A DNA stretch of 64,000 nucleotides from Rhodomicrobium sp. R_RK_3 (GCF_002198715.1 NZ_MWLK01000034.1:95307-159306), one strand, 5' to 3'. Numbered from the stretch's first letter, positions 51,955 through 60,343 are shown. Numbers and translations are program-made. The notes: a model not told the origin generated them from the sequence alone.

Positions 51955-54777
51955 TTGACAGCGCAAGCGCTCAAATTCGGGCCGTTTCAACTGATGCCCG
52001 CGCAGCGCATGCTGCTGCAGAACGGCAAGCCGCTGGCCGTCGGCGGCCGGGCGCTGGACATTCTCATTGCCCTGGCGGAACGCCCTGGCGATGTCCTCGG
52101 CAGGGATGAGCTGGTCGCGCGGGTCTGGCCGAATGTGCATGTGGCGGAAGCCAATTTGCGCGTCCACGTCGCCGCGCTGCGCAAGGCGCTGGGCGATGGA
52201 CAGGGCGGCAATCGCTACATCACCAATGTCGCCGGCCGCGGTTATTGCCTGGTGGCGCCGGTGACCCGGCTCGACGGCACGGCGGACTCCCCCCCGGCGC
52301 CGGAAGGCGAGATGCCGCGCCCGTCATTGCTGGTCCGGATGATCGGACGCGACGACGTGCTCCAGAGTCTCGAAACCAAACTGCCGCAACGCCGGTTCAT
52401 CACCATCGTCGGCCCCGGAGGCATCGGCAAAACCACCTTGGCCCTCACCCTCGCCGACCGCCTCGCCGCGTCCTATGGCGACGGCGTGGCTTTCGCCGAT
52501 TTGGCCGCTCTCGCCGACGCCTCGCTCGTCCCCGCGGCCGTTGTCTCGGGTCTCGGCCTGTCGTCCGGCACGCAGGAGCTCACCGCCGCGATCCTGTCTT
52601 TCCTGAGGGAGCGCCGGACGCTGCTGCTGCTGGACAATTGCGAGCATGTCATCGACGCCGCCGCCACGCTGGCCGAGGCCATTTATCAGAATGCCGCCGG
52701 CGTCCACATCCTCGCCACCAGCCGCGAACCGCTGCGCGCGGAGGGGGAATGGGTGCAGCGCCTGTCCTCCCTCCCAGCCCCTGCCTCCCACGCGTCGCTG
52801 ACCGCGGCGGAGGCGCTCGCCTACCCCGCCGTGCAGCTTCTCGTCGAGCGCGCCATGGCCAGCGTCCACGCTTTCGAGCTCCGCGATGCCGATGTGCCTC
52901 TCGCCGCCGAACTTTGCCGCAAGCTCGACGGCAATCCGCTTGCCATCGAACTGGCGGCGGCGCGTCTGGAACAGTTCGGCATCGCCGGGCTGGTCGAACG
53001 GCTCGACGACCGCTTTTCGCTGTTGTCGCGTGGCCGCCGGACCGCCCTCCCCCGCCACAAGACGCTCCGGGCCATGCTCGACTGGAGCCATGATCTGCTC
53101 GGCGAGACTGACCGGGCGGTGCTGCGCCGGTTCTCGATCTTCAAGAGCCTCTTCACGCTGGAATCGGCCATCGCCATCGCCGCCGACGATGAGATCGGCG
53201 AGGCGCAGATGCTGGACGTCATCAGCAATCTGACGATGAAATCGCTGCTGACCGTCGATCTGGCGGGCGAGAACGTGTGCTACCGGCTCCTCGACACCAC
53301 CCGCGCCTATGCCGCCGAAAAGCTGACCGAGAGCGGCGAGCGCGACGCCATCGCCCTCCGCCATGCCCGGCGCTGCTGCATCATGCTGGCGAAGGCCGAG
53401 CGGGATTGGCCCGAGCAGCCCGTCTCGCGCTGGCTGGCGATCTACGGCCGCCGCATCGATGATGTCCGCGCCGCGCTCGACTGGTGTTTTGGCCCAACCG
53501 GCGATACCGCCATCGGCATCGGGCTGACGATCGCCTCCTCGCCGCTCTGGTTCCAGCTCTCCTACATGGATGAATATCTGGCGCGCATCGAGTGGGCGCT
53601 CGAGCAGGCCGGCAAGCTCCAAATGTTGGATCCAGACCGGGAAATGCGCCTGCGCATCGAGCACGGCCACGCGCTCTGGCACGCCAAGGGTCCCGGCCCG
53701 GAGATGGAGGCCGCCTTCGGGCGGGCGCTCGAACTTGCCGAAGATCTCGCCTCCCCGGCGCATCAACTGGAGGCACTGTGGGGCCTCTGGACCGTGCGCA
53801 ACGCCGGCGGCGACTATCCGGCGACGCTCGCCCTGGCGCAGCGATTCCGCGCGATCGCGATCCTTTCGGGCGATGACAAACACCGGATGATCAGCGACCG
53901 CAATCTGGCGATCTCGCATCATTTTCTCGGCAATCACGCGCTCGCCCTGGAGCATGCCAACGCCGCGCAGGGCTTTCCGGACGCCACCATGCGCCGCAGC
54001 CGCAATGTGGGTTTTCAGCTCGACCAGCAATTCGCGGTGCGCACGCTCATCTGCCGGATTCTCTGGGTGCACGGCCTGCCCGATCAGGCGGCCCGATGCG
54101 CCCAGGATTGCGTCGAGCAAGCCTTGGCCGCCGGGCACAGTTTATCGCTATGCTATGCGCTGGCGATCGGCGCCTGTCCCGTCGCGATCTGGTCGGGCGA
54201 TTTGCCGGAGGCCCGGCGGCTGACGACGCTGCTCGACGACTGCGCCCGGCGGCGTTCGCTGATCTATTGGCAGCGCTGGGGCTGGTGCTTTGCCTCGGCG
54301 CTCGCCCTCGCCGAGCGCGATGCGGGCGTGCCCGAGCGGCCGGTGCCGCTTCCGGCGTGCGATGGAAATTTGATACCGCGCCAGCTCGAGACCATGGCGA
54401 CGCTGCATGAGGCGCTGACCGACCCGGCGGTGATCGCCAATGTCGCGCGGGGCAATGCGGGCTGGTGCGCGCCTGAGATCCTGCGCGTGCAAGGCTTAGC
54501 AGCCCTGACCCAAGCGTCGCCCGAGGCCGCCTGCGGCGCCGAGGCGCTCTTTCGCCGCTCGCTCGATCTGGCCCGCCGGCAGCAGGCGCTTTCCTGGGAA
54601 TTGCGCACCGCCGTCAGCCTGACGCGGCTTTTGCGGGACCTCGGCCGCGACAGCGAAGCGCTGGATTGCCTGACCTCCGTGCACAGCCGTTTTACCGAGG
54701 GCTTCGCCACGGCGGACCTGCAGAAGGCAAGCCGGTTGCTGGCGGATCTCACGGCTTGCGGCCAGCCCAGGCCGTAA
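51955..54777 (+). CDS. large winged-helix / NB-ARC ATPase transcription regulator
   Basis: A 940-residue orphan regulator. N-terminal OmpR-type winged helix (about 5-100: LKFGPFQLMPAQRMLLQNGKPLAVGGRALDILIALAERPGDVLGRDELVARVWP ... LRVHVAALRKALGD ... GRGYCLVAPV). Then an NB-ARC/STAND ATPase: Walker A GPGGIGKTT (about 153-161), Walker B LLLLDNCEHV (about 223), and ATSREPLRAEGEW. About 480-940 is helical repeat sequence (TPR-like, Ala- and Leu-rich). Start is TTG 51955; a later ATG would lose the first strand. STAND-type regulators are switched by ligand and nucleotide. No obvious target or operator; nearest neighbour downstream is the candidate RNA on the other strand. Confidence 0.87.
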   Translation: MTAQALKFGPFQLMPAQRMLLQNGKPLAVGGRALDILIALAERPGDVLGRDELVARVWPNVHVAEANLRVHVAALRKALGDGQGGNRYITNVAGRGYCLVAPVTRLDGTADSPPAPEGEMPRPSLLVRMIGRDDVLQSLETKLPQRRFITIVGPGGIGKTTLALTLADRLAASYGDGVAFADLAALADASLVPAAVVSGLGLSSGTQELTAAILSFLRERRTLLLLDNCEHVIDAAATLAEAIYQNAAGVHILATSREPLRAEGEWVQRLSSLPAPASHASLTAAEALAYPAVQLLVERAMASVHAFELRDADVPLAAELCRKLDGNPLAIELAAARLEQFGIAGLVERLDDRFSLLSRGRRTALPRHKTLRAMLDWSHDLLGETDRAVLRRFSIFKSLFTLESAIAIAADDEIGEAQMLDVISNLTMKSLLTVDLAGENVCYRLLDTTRAYAAEKLTESGERDAIALRHARRCCIMLAKAERDWPEQPVSRWLAIYGRRIDDVRAALDWCFGPTGDTAIGIGLTIASSPLWFQLSYMDEYLARIEWALEQAGKLQMLDPDREMRLRIEHGHALWHAKGPGPEMEAAFGRALELAEDLASPAHQLEALWGLWTVRNAGGDYPATLALAQRFRAIAILSGDDKHRMISDRNLAISHHFLGNHALALEHANAAQGFPDATMRRSRNVGFQLDQQFAVRTLICRILWVHGLPDQAARCAQDCVEQALAAGHSLSLCYALAIGACPVAIWSGDLPEARRLTTLLDDCARRRSLIYWQRWGWCFASALALAERDAGVPERPVPLPACDGNLIPRQLETMATLHEALTDPAVIANVARGNAGWCAPEILRVQGLAALTQASPEAACGAEALFRRSLDLARRQQALSWELRTAVSLTRLLRDLGRDSEALDCLTSVHSRFTEGFATADLQKASRLLADLTACGQPRP

Positions 54778-54802
54778 ATCTCCGCGAAGCTGGACCGGAC
54801 AT

Positions 54803-54839
54803 AAAAAAGCCCGCCGCGGCGGGAGCGCGCGCGGCGGGC
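54803..54839 (-). terminator. rho-independent terminator
   Basis: Minus strand: GCCCGCCGCG / CGCGGCGGGC stem (10 perfect pairs), 11-base loop, then TTTTTT. Confidence 0.85.
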
Positions 54840-54950
54840 GGGACAGTGCCGAGGGTGAGAGAGGGAGGTGCACTGCCCCAACTAGTCAGCACCTTGTCCG
54901 CCGGGAATAAGCAGCAAGGCAGTATCCGGTGGGAGGACCGGATGCGCGGC
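54803..54950 (-). ncRNA. candidate small RNA with anti-Shine-Dalgarno loops
   Basis: Within the 359-base gap 54778-55136, the minus strand folds into three hairpins: ATCCGGT-CCTCCC-ACCGGAT (54924-54943, perfect), CAGTGC...GCACTG with loop ACCTCCCTCTCTCACCCTCG (54844-54875), then the terminator at 54803. Two loops carry CCTCCC. The layout (hairpins with CCUCC(C) loops plus a terminator) resembles the alphaproteobacterial alpha-r14 or 'cuckoo' RNAs, which carry CCUCCUCCC loops. Could instead be the 3' UTR of the esterase mRNA. The 5' end is estimated. Confidence 0.55.
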
Positions 54951-55136
54951 GACGATGCGCCGAACTCTTGGCAATCGCGCTGCGAGCCGGACAGAGGCGG
55001 GCGACGCCAATGTCAGGGTCTCGTCCGCCAAGCCACCCCGTGGCCAGCCCGAGCTACCGAAACAGCTTACGGCGCGCGAATGGCCGGGCCTTGCAGGTCT
55101 ATGCCGTTTTTGTCGGATCGGCGGGATTTGCGGTCA

Positions 55137-56105
55137 TCAATCTTCCAGGCCGAATGCGGCGCGCAGGCACTGCGCGGCCTGGGCCATGGCGGCGCGCGCC
55201 GGCGCGGTATCGGCGAGCGCGTTCAGCAGCACGAAATCATGGATGGTGCCGTTATAGCGGGTGGCGGTGACGGTCACGCCGGCCTCGATCAGCTTGCGGG
55301 CATAGGCCTCGCCCTCGTCGCGCACCACGTCGTTCTCGGCAAGGATGATGAGCGCCTCGGGCAGATCGTTGAGCTGTTCGGCGCTGGCCAGCAAGGGAAA
55401 GGCCGTGATCTCACCGCGCACATCGTCCGGAAACGCCGCATTGAGATAAGCCTGCATGGCGCTGCTCGTCAGCCACGGCCCGAGCGAGAATGCCGCGTAG
55501 GATGGGGTGCCGCCGGCATCGGCTGTGATGGGATAGAACAGCACCTGCCTGACGATCTCCGGCCCGCGCCGCGCCTTGGCCATCAGCGTCAGCGCCGCGG
55601 CCATATTGCCGCCCGCGCCATCGCCGGCGACCGCGATCCGCGCGGGGTCGAGGCCGAGCCTGTCGGCATGGACCGCGATATATTCGAGCACGGCATAGGC
55701 TTCCTCGTTCTGCACGGGATAGCGGGCTTCCGGCGCGAGGGTGTAATCGACGAAGACAATCGCCGCGCCGGCGGCATTGGCCAGATCGCGCAGGAGCCGG
55801 TCATGGGTGCGCCTGCCGCCCATCACCCAGCCGCCGCCATGGCAATAGACGATGGCGGGCAGGACCGGCTCGAACGCCGCCGGCCGTACGATGCGCACCA
55901 CCACTGACCCGGTCGGCCCGACCGGCAGCCGCAAGTCCTCGACATAGGCGGCGCGCCGGCCAACGAGGCCGGATTGAATGGCGGAAAAGCAGCGTCGCGC
56001 GTCGGCATGGTTCGGGCCATGCAGGCAGGAAACGGCCACCGAATCGACGAAGGCTTGCGTCCGAGCGTCCAAAAGCGGGGCGGTAATTGGCAGTTCGATC
56101 AGCAT
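55137..56105 (-). CDS. alpha/beta hydrolase, hormone-sensitive-lipase-like esterase
   Basis: A 322-residue carboxylesterase. The oxyanion HGG motif is in AIVYCHGGGWVMGGRRTHDR, the nucleophile elbow is AGDGAGGNMAAALTLMAK (GDGAG, with Gly-Asp-Gly-Ala-Gly in place of GDSAG: the nucleophile position is Gly-Ala rather than the usual Ser), and the final His is in TIHDFVLLNAL. The usual catalytic Ser appears to be replaced (GDGAGG), which would make it an inactive or altered member. The C-terminal residues are normal. The AraC regulator is transcribed divergently beyond a 437-base gap. Confidence 0.85.
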   Translation of the reverse strand: MLIELPITAPLLDARTQAFVDSVAVSCLHGPNHADARRCFSAIQSGLVGRRAAYVEDLRLPVGPTGSVVVRIVRPAAFEPVLPAIVYCHGGGWVMGGRRTHDRLLRDLANAAGAAIVFVDYTLAPEARYPVQNEEAYAVLEYIAVHADRLGLDPARIAVAGDGAGGNMAAALTLMAKARRGPEIVRQVLFYPITADAGGTPSYAAFSLGPWLTSSAMQAYLNAAFPDDVRGEITAFPLLASAEQLNDLPEALIILAENDVVRDEGEAYARKLIEAGVTVTATRYNGTIHDFVLLNALADTAPARAAMAQAAQCLRAAFGLED

Positions 56106-56211
56106 TCAAATCGTCCCATTGCGTCAAGCGGGGGCACCCGGCGCGCGCCTCGGATGGGCGCGTCACGACATCTCAACGCTGATCCTCGCGGTTTGGATGC
56201 GGAATTGTGAG

Positions 56212-56340
56212 TTAAGCGATGATTAAAAATGTTGGCCCCGGGACACGGCAAGCGCCGTTCGTGGACGCTTTTGCCTCATTCCCGCAATGGCACGGCGCTA
56301 ACGCAAAATTAGACCTGGCGTCAGCGGCCAAAGCAATCAT
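56212..56340 (-). CDS. candidate 42-residue protein
   Basis: An ATG at 56340 is preceded by AAAGGAGGG (minus strand) with 7 bases spacing, a nearly perfect Shine-Dalgarno. It encodes 42 residues: MIALAADARSNFALAPCHCG... ending GPTFLIIA. It contains a CHC pair and a later Cys. No family recognised. It lies in the 437-base gap between the esterase and AraC genes. The strong ribosome site is the main support; the peptide itself is not diagnostic. Confidence 0.45.
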   Translation of the reverse strand: MIALAADARSNFALAPCHCGNEAKASTNGACRVPGPTFLIIA

Positions 56341-56397
56341 GGATTTTCCCTCCTTTAGTTCGGATGTTGAACGGATCGGTAAGCATGTGGTCCGCTG

Positions 56398-56427
56398 AAA
56401 AACGCAGCATTGTGCGACAGCGTTTTT
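56398..56427. terminator. stem-loop with A/T arms upstream of the AraC gene
   Basis: AAAAACGC / GCGTTTTT with a 14-base loop. Terminator-like in both directions; here it may separate the small ORF from an upstream transcript. The rest of this region (56428-56542) carries no clear signal. Confidence 0.45.
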
Positions 56428-56542
56428 GTATCTCCTAACAACCGCTTGCATCGCTTTACTCGATTCCCCTGGGAGAATGCCTCACCCTTTCGGCAAGTCG
56501 CCTGATTTGCCTTCAGTCATGACGACCTTCAGGAGTGGTGAG

Positions 56543-57208
56543 ATGTCCTTTGTTCAGATTAAAAGCACTGAAAATCCTTCCAATATCGTCTTCCCGAACT
56601 TTCTCCCGCGCTCCGCACCCGCCGACCGTTCCGAGCCCACCCCGCAGGGGCCCGAGGATGACGGCAAGCGCGACGTGGACGCGATCATCGTGTTGCTGCT
56701 GAAGCAGGCCGAACTGGCCTGGGAGAGCGATCTCGAAGGCGCAAAGGTCTGCGTCAAGCACGCCTGCTCCCTGCTGCAGACCGAGCGCGCCCGCAACGGC
56801 GCCGAACTTGAACAGCCGGCGGAAGGACCTGCCCGCGGCGGCCTCGCGCCCTGGCAGGTGCGCCGGGTCATCAGCCATATCGATGCGCATCTGGACAGCC
56901 AGTTGACCGGCAATGAACTCGCCGGCATCGCCACTTTGAGCAACGGCCATTTCAGCCGCGCCTTCAAGGAGAGCACCGGCCAGACCCCGCACGCCTATGT
57001 CACGCGCCGCCGCATCCAGCGCGCCCAGGCGATGATGCTGGCGGGCGACGAGCCGCTTTGCCAGATCGCGCTGACCTGCGGCTTTGCCGATCAGGCGCAT
57101 TTCTCGCGGCTGTTCCGGCGGCTGGTCGGCGTCAGCCCGAATGGCTGGCGGCGCGAGCGGCGCGTCGGCGCGCAACTTGTCGAGGTCAAGAGCCGCAGCT
57201 TCATGTGA
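56543..57208 (+). CDS. AraC family transcription regulator
   Basis: A 221-residue regulator. ATG 56543 is chosen because AGGAG lies seven bases upstream; in-frame upstream starts lack one. About residues 1-110 are a variable, Pro- and acidic-rich N-terminus. The C-terminal AraC domain (about 112-215) has two helix-turn-helix units: WQVRRVISHIDAHLDSQLTGNELAGIATLSNGHFSRAFKESTGQTPHAYVTRRRIQRAQAMMLAGDEPLCQIALTCGFADQAHFSRLFRRLVGVSPNGWRRER. No known ligand domain. Candidates for control are the esterase or the DUF418-FhuF genes. Confidence 0.9.
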   Translation: MSFVQIKSTENPSNIVFPNFLPRSAPADRSEPTPQGPEDDGKRDVDAIIVLLLKQAELAWESDLEGAKVCVKHACSLLQTERARNGAELEQPAEGPARGGLAPWQVRRVISHIDAHLDSQLTGNELAGIATLSNGHFSRAFKESTGQTPHAYVTRRRIQRAQAMMLAGDEPLCQIALTCGFADQAHFSRLFRRLVGVSPNGWRRERRVGAQLVEVKSRSFM

Positions 57209-57246
57209 ACCGGCGAAATCTCCGATCCGAACCATCTTGACCGGCG

Positions 57247-57313
57247 CCTGTGTCTCCCGACACGGGCTCCGTCACGCCGGGAGAGCCGGCGATCCAAAGG
57301 CGTGCGCCGGCTC
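57247..57313. other. two hairpins in the AraC - DUF418 gap
   Basis: First: CCTGTGTC-TCCC-GACACGGG (57247-57266). Second: GAGCCGGCG / CGCCGGCTC (57283-57313) with a 13-base loop. No T run, so attenuator or mRNA-stability elements are possible; the gap is 236 bases. Confidence 0.4.
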
Positions 57314-57444
57314 TGACCGCATGCCGGCGGGCGGTTCCACCGTACCGGCCAGCCCCAAAAAAATAGCTCCCCCAGACTAAATTTCCGCGACCCGCCATCG
57401 TCCAATCTGACGATGCGAGCACCCAATCCGTTGAGAGACAGACC

Positions 57445-58641
57445 ATGCCGGACTCCGCCCGCGACCCGGTGATCGATGCATTGCGCGGCGTGGCGCTGCT
57501 CGGCATCCTGGCGGCGAACCTGCCCTTTTTCGGGATGCCCGGCGGCGTCGCGGGGAGCTGGTGGCGTGCCGAATTTCCGGGCGCGCCGGATCTTGCCGCC
57601 GCCTTCATCATCCGCGCGGCCTTCGAAAACACCTTCATCCTGATCTTCTCATTCCTGTTCGGCTACGGCGCCGCGCGCCAGCTCGAAAGCGGCAACGCCG
57701 CATGGTTCCGCAAGCGCCTGCTGGTCCTCGCCGGTTTCGGCATCGTCCATGCCCTGCTGTTCTGGGCGGGCGACATCCTGCTGGCCTATGCGCTGATCGG
57801 GCTGGCCCTGCCCGCCGCAGTCAGATGGCCGGTCAAGCGCCTGCTGCGCGCGGCGATCGTGCTGTGGGTCGCCGCCATCATCGGCAACGCGGTGATCGGG
57901 ATAGCGCTCGCGATCCTCCACCCGCCTCTGCCGGACGCGGTTGCGGCGCTCGCGCTATTCCGCTCGCGCGATATCGCCGCCATGTTCGGCATCCGGCTCG
58001 CCGAATGGGCCGAGTTCTACATCTTTGGCAGCTTCGTGCTCGCCCCGCTGATCGCGGGCGCATTCTTCGTCGGCGCGGCGGCGCGGAAGACTTTCGCCGG
58101 CCGCCCGTTCGCGGCAATGCTGCCGGCCGCCGAACGGCTCAGACGCGCGATCTTTTGGCCCGCGCTCCTGAGCAGCCCCGCCTATGGCGCGCTCGCCGTC
58201 GCGCCGAAACAATGGGCGGGCGGCGCCCTGATCGCGCCGGAGGTGATCTTGCGCGCCATATCCTCACCGCTGCTCGCGACGCTCATCTTCGCCGCCACGC
58301 TTCGGTTCCTGCTCTGGGCAGCCGATTGGCGGCTGACGCAGATCTTCGCCCTGAATGGGCGGATGTCGCTTTCGGTCTATATCGGCCAATCGGTGCTGAT
58401 GGCACTGCTCTTCCATGGCTACGCAGTAGGCGCCTATGGCATGATCGGACCGGCCTGGGGCCTCGGCGTCGCCCTGGCGATTTTCGCCCTGATGAGTTTG
58501 GCTGCCGCGCTCTGGCGCCGCCACTTCGGGCAAGGGCCGCTGGAGGCGCTGTCCGCGCGGCTCACCGGACCACGGCTGGGGCGCGCGGCAACGACATCGG
58601 CGCCACAGGAAGAAGCCATGCAGGGAAGGCCCGGACAGTGA
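57445..58641 (+). CDS. DUF418 membrane protein
   Basis: A 398-residue protein of the DUF418 group with eight or more membrane helices (DPVIDALRGVALLGILAANLPFFGMPG; ENTFILIFSFLFGYGAARQL; MSLSVYIGQSVLMALLFHGY). The RDPVIDALRG opening is the family hallmark. Function unproven; members are found near transport and siderophore genes. The stop is overlapped by the FhuF GTG (GTGA, 58638-58641), so the pair is translationally coupled. It and FhuF are the first genes pointing to iron uptake. Confidence 0.88.
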   Translation: MPDSARDPVIDALRGVALLGILAANLPFFGMPGGVAGSWWRAEFPGAPDLAAAFIIRAAFENTFILIFSFLFGYGAARQLESGNAAWFRKRLLVLAGFGIVHALLFWAGDILLAYALIGLALPAAVRWPVKRLLRAAIVLWVAAIIGNAVIGIALAILHPPLPDAVAALALFRSRDIAAMFGIRLAEWAEFYIFGSFVLAPLIAGAFFVGAAARKTFAGRPFAAMLPAAERLRRAIFWPALLSSPAYGALAVAPKQWAGGALIAPEVILRAISSPLLATLIFAATLRFLLWAADWRLTQIFALNGRMSLSVYIGQSVLMALLFHGYAVGAYGMIGPAWGLGVALAIFALMSLAAALWRRHFGQGPLEALSARLTGPRLGRAATTSAPQEEAMQGRPGQ

Positions 58642-59399
58642 TCCCATCGCTTGCGCCGATTTTCGTCGACGGGCTCGCGCCCTACCGGGACACGCTGGTG
58701 CTGCCCGGCGATCCGCGCGATGCCATCGAGGGGCGCGCGCTGTTCGCACCCGCGACGCTCGACCGCATGATGGACCATGCCGCCGAGCATTTCGGCGCCG
58801 GCGACCGCCGCGCGCTGGCCTCACTCTGGGCCATCGACTACGTGCATGTGCTGATGCCGGGCGTCGTCGTCGCGGGCCTGCTGCTCGGCCGCACGCTGCC
58901 CGTCGCGCTGGACGAAATCGCCCTGATCCTCGACGACGAGAAAATGCCCGGCGCCATCCGCCTGCCACATGACGGCGCCGTCACCGCCCCCGCCGATGCC
59001 TTCACCCGTTTCGATGGGCTCGTGCGCGGCCATCTGGAGCCCGCCTTCGACGCACTGGCCGCCTATTCGGGCGTCTCGCCGCGCGTGCTGTGGACGAACG
59101 CCGCCAACCTTTACGAGGCCATCGTCCGCGCGCTGGAGCAGAAGCCCGGCACACCTGCCGATCTTATCGCGGCGGCGGACCTGCTTGTGACAGGCCGCGC
59201 CTGGCCCGATGGCGGGCGCAATCATTTTCACCGCCCGGTCTTCTACTCCGACGCCGTGCCGGACAACCCGCGCTGGCGGCGGGTCTGCTGCGTGCGCTAT
59301 CTGATCCCAAGCTACGATTATTGCAGCAATTGCCCGCATCTGCTCGCGGACCTGCGTAAAGGCAGCGCCCCAGCCGACGACACGACCGCGCATTGCTGA
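58638..59399 (+). CDS. fhuF: FhuF-like ferric siderophore reductase
   Basis: A 253-residue protein with the FhuF C-terminal iron-sulfur motif: C217-C218-x10-C229-x2-C232 (RVCCVRYLIPSYDYCSNCPHL), the [2Fe-2S]-binding arrangement that reduces ferric siderophores in the cytoplasm. Its N-terminal domain (about 1-200) is helical. Start GTG 58638, overlapping the DUF418 stop. Presence of a ferric reductase beside an NRPS locus argues that the NRPS product is a siderophore. No TonB receptor or siderophore importer is visible in the window. Confidence 0.88.
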   Translation: MIPSLAPIFVDGLAPYRDTLVLPGDPRDAIEGRALFAPATLDRMMDHAAEHFGAGDRRALASLWAIDYVHVLMPGVVVAGLLLGRTLPVALDEIALILDDEKMPGAIRLPHDGAVTAPADAFTRFDGLVRGHLEPAFDALAAYSGVSPRVLWTNAANLYEAIVRALEQKPGTPADLIAAADLLVTGRAWPDGGRNHFHRPVFYSDAVPDNPRWRRVCCVRYLIPSYDYCSNCPHLLADLRKGSAPADDTTAHC

Positions 59400-60170
59400 T
59401 CATGCGCCGTTGATGGGGCTCATCCATCGCTCCAGGCAGTCCCGCAAATGCGCCAGCAGCCGGTGTTGATGGGCGTGAATGAAAAAATGCCCGCCGGGCC
59501 AGATCGCGGTCTCGACCGGTCCGGCAAAGAGCTCGCCCCAGGCCGCGAGGCTATCCACCGGATTGCGCGCATCTGCCTCGCCGCCGATGACGCTGGCCGG
59601 AAGCGGAAGCTTCGGCAAGAGCGCGCCCAGCTCCGGACGATAATTCGCCACCAGCCGGTAATCCGCGCGCAGCACCGGCAGCATCAGCGACAGCAAATCG
59701 GGGGACTCGAACACCTCCGGCCGCGTCCCGCCCATGGCGCGCATCTCGGCAATCAGCGCCGCGTCGGAAAAATCCTGGCGCGCCGGCCTGGCGTCCGGCC
59801 AATGCGGCGCGCGCCTCCCGGTCAGCACCAGTCCCGCGATCTGGGCGCGGCCATGCAGCCGCCGCGCCGTCTCATAGGCGAGGATGGTGCCCATCGAATG
59901 CCCGTAAAGCAGTAGCGGTGCCGCAGGCAAGCCGCTAAGGGCCTCCGCCAGCTCGGCCGCGATCACCTCCGCATGCTCGACGAGCGGCTCCGCAAAGCGC
60001 GCGCCCCTGCCCGGCAATTCGACCGGCAGAAGCTGCACCGCCCCGTCGAACCCGCGCCTCCACGGCCCGAAACTGGCCGCCGACCCGCCCGCGAACGGAA
60101 GGCAAACGATCCGCGCGCCGGCGCTCCGGTTCCAGCCGGGACCAAAAATTCGGGAAGGGTCGATCGGCAT
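59400..60170 (-). CDS. type II thioesterase (NRPS editing thioesterase)
   Basis: A 256-residue alpha/beta hydrolase of the TEII group that removes mis-primed groups from NRPS carrier domains. Start at 60170 (MPIDPSRIFGPGWNRSAGARIVCLPFAGGSAASFGPWRRGF). The oxyanion PFAGGSA, the nucleophile S92 in LYGHSMGTILAYE, an Asp in SVIGGEADARNPVDSL, and the final GGHFFIHAH. It is convergent with fhuF (end to end, 59399/59400) and divergent from the NRPS gene, sharing the 173-base region that contains an 18-base palindrome. TEII next to NRPS is diagnostic of a peptide-synthesis locus. Confidence 0.93.
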   Translation of the reverse strand: MPIDPSRIFGPGWNRSAGARIVCLPFAGGSAASFGPWRRGFDGAVQLLPVELPGRGARFAEPLVEHAEVIAAELAEALSGLPAAPLLLYGHSMGTILAYETARRLHGRAQIAGLVLTGRRAPHWPDARPARQDFSDAALIAEMRAMGGTRPEVFESPDLLSLMLPVLRADYRLVANYRPELGALLPKLPLPASVIGGEADARNPVDSLAAWGELFAGPVETAIWPGGHFFIHAHQHRLLAHLRDCLERWMSPINGA

Positions 60171-60247
60171 CGGATTTCGCCCGCTGGCTTGGTTGGCGAC
60201 ACGGCCCGCCGCCGTCACCCGCAAGCAGAAGACGCGGCCGTCCTCTG

Positions 60248-60265
60248 GGAATTTAGCTAAATTCC
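60248..60265. promoter_or_regulatory. perfect 18-base palindrome between thioesterase and NRPS
   Basis: GGAATTTAGCTAAATTCC reads the same on both strands. It is AT-rich in a GC-rich context, 77 bases before the TEII start and 78 bases before the NRPS start, right between the two divergent genes. It looks like a dimeric regulator operator; it does not match my memory of the Fur, RirA or Irr consensus closely. Confidence 0.65.
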
Positions 60266-60343
60266 GCGCGGCTCGCGGCGTCACCTCTTCGTTCGATGCG
60301 CGTCGCAAAATCGGACGGCATTTGCTCGCAAGGACGCAACCAC

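Noticed and set aside
52324..54138. A 604-codon minus-strand frame inside the winged-helix/NB-ARC regulator
   Set aside because: Shadow frame; the plus frame has Walker A, Walker B and winged-helix motifs.
54666..55907. A 413-codon plus frame over the regulator end, the RNA candidate and the esterase
   Set aside because: Crosses a terminator and an opposite-strand esterase gene with no protein family content.
56426..56542. Longer AraC start (39 more residues from 56426)
   Set aside because: No ribosome site upstream and no family-like sequence; AGGAG precedes the ATG at 56543.
57561..58637. A plus frame running through DUF418 into FhuF as if one 612-residue fusion
   Set aside because: The first 359 residues are Arg/Pro-rich shadow of DUF418; only the part from GTG 58638 has FhuF sequence. 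The two genes overlap rather than fuse.
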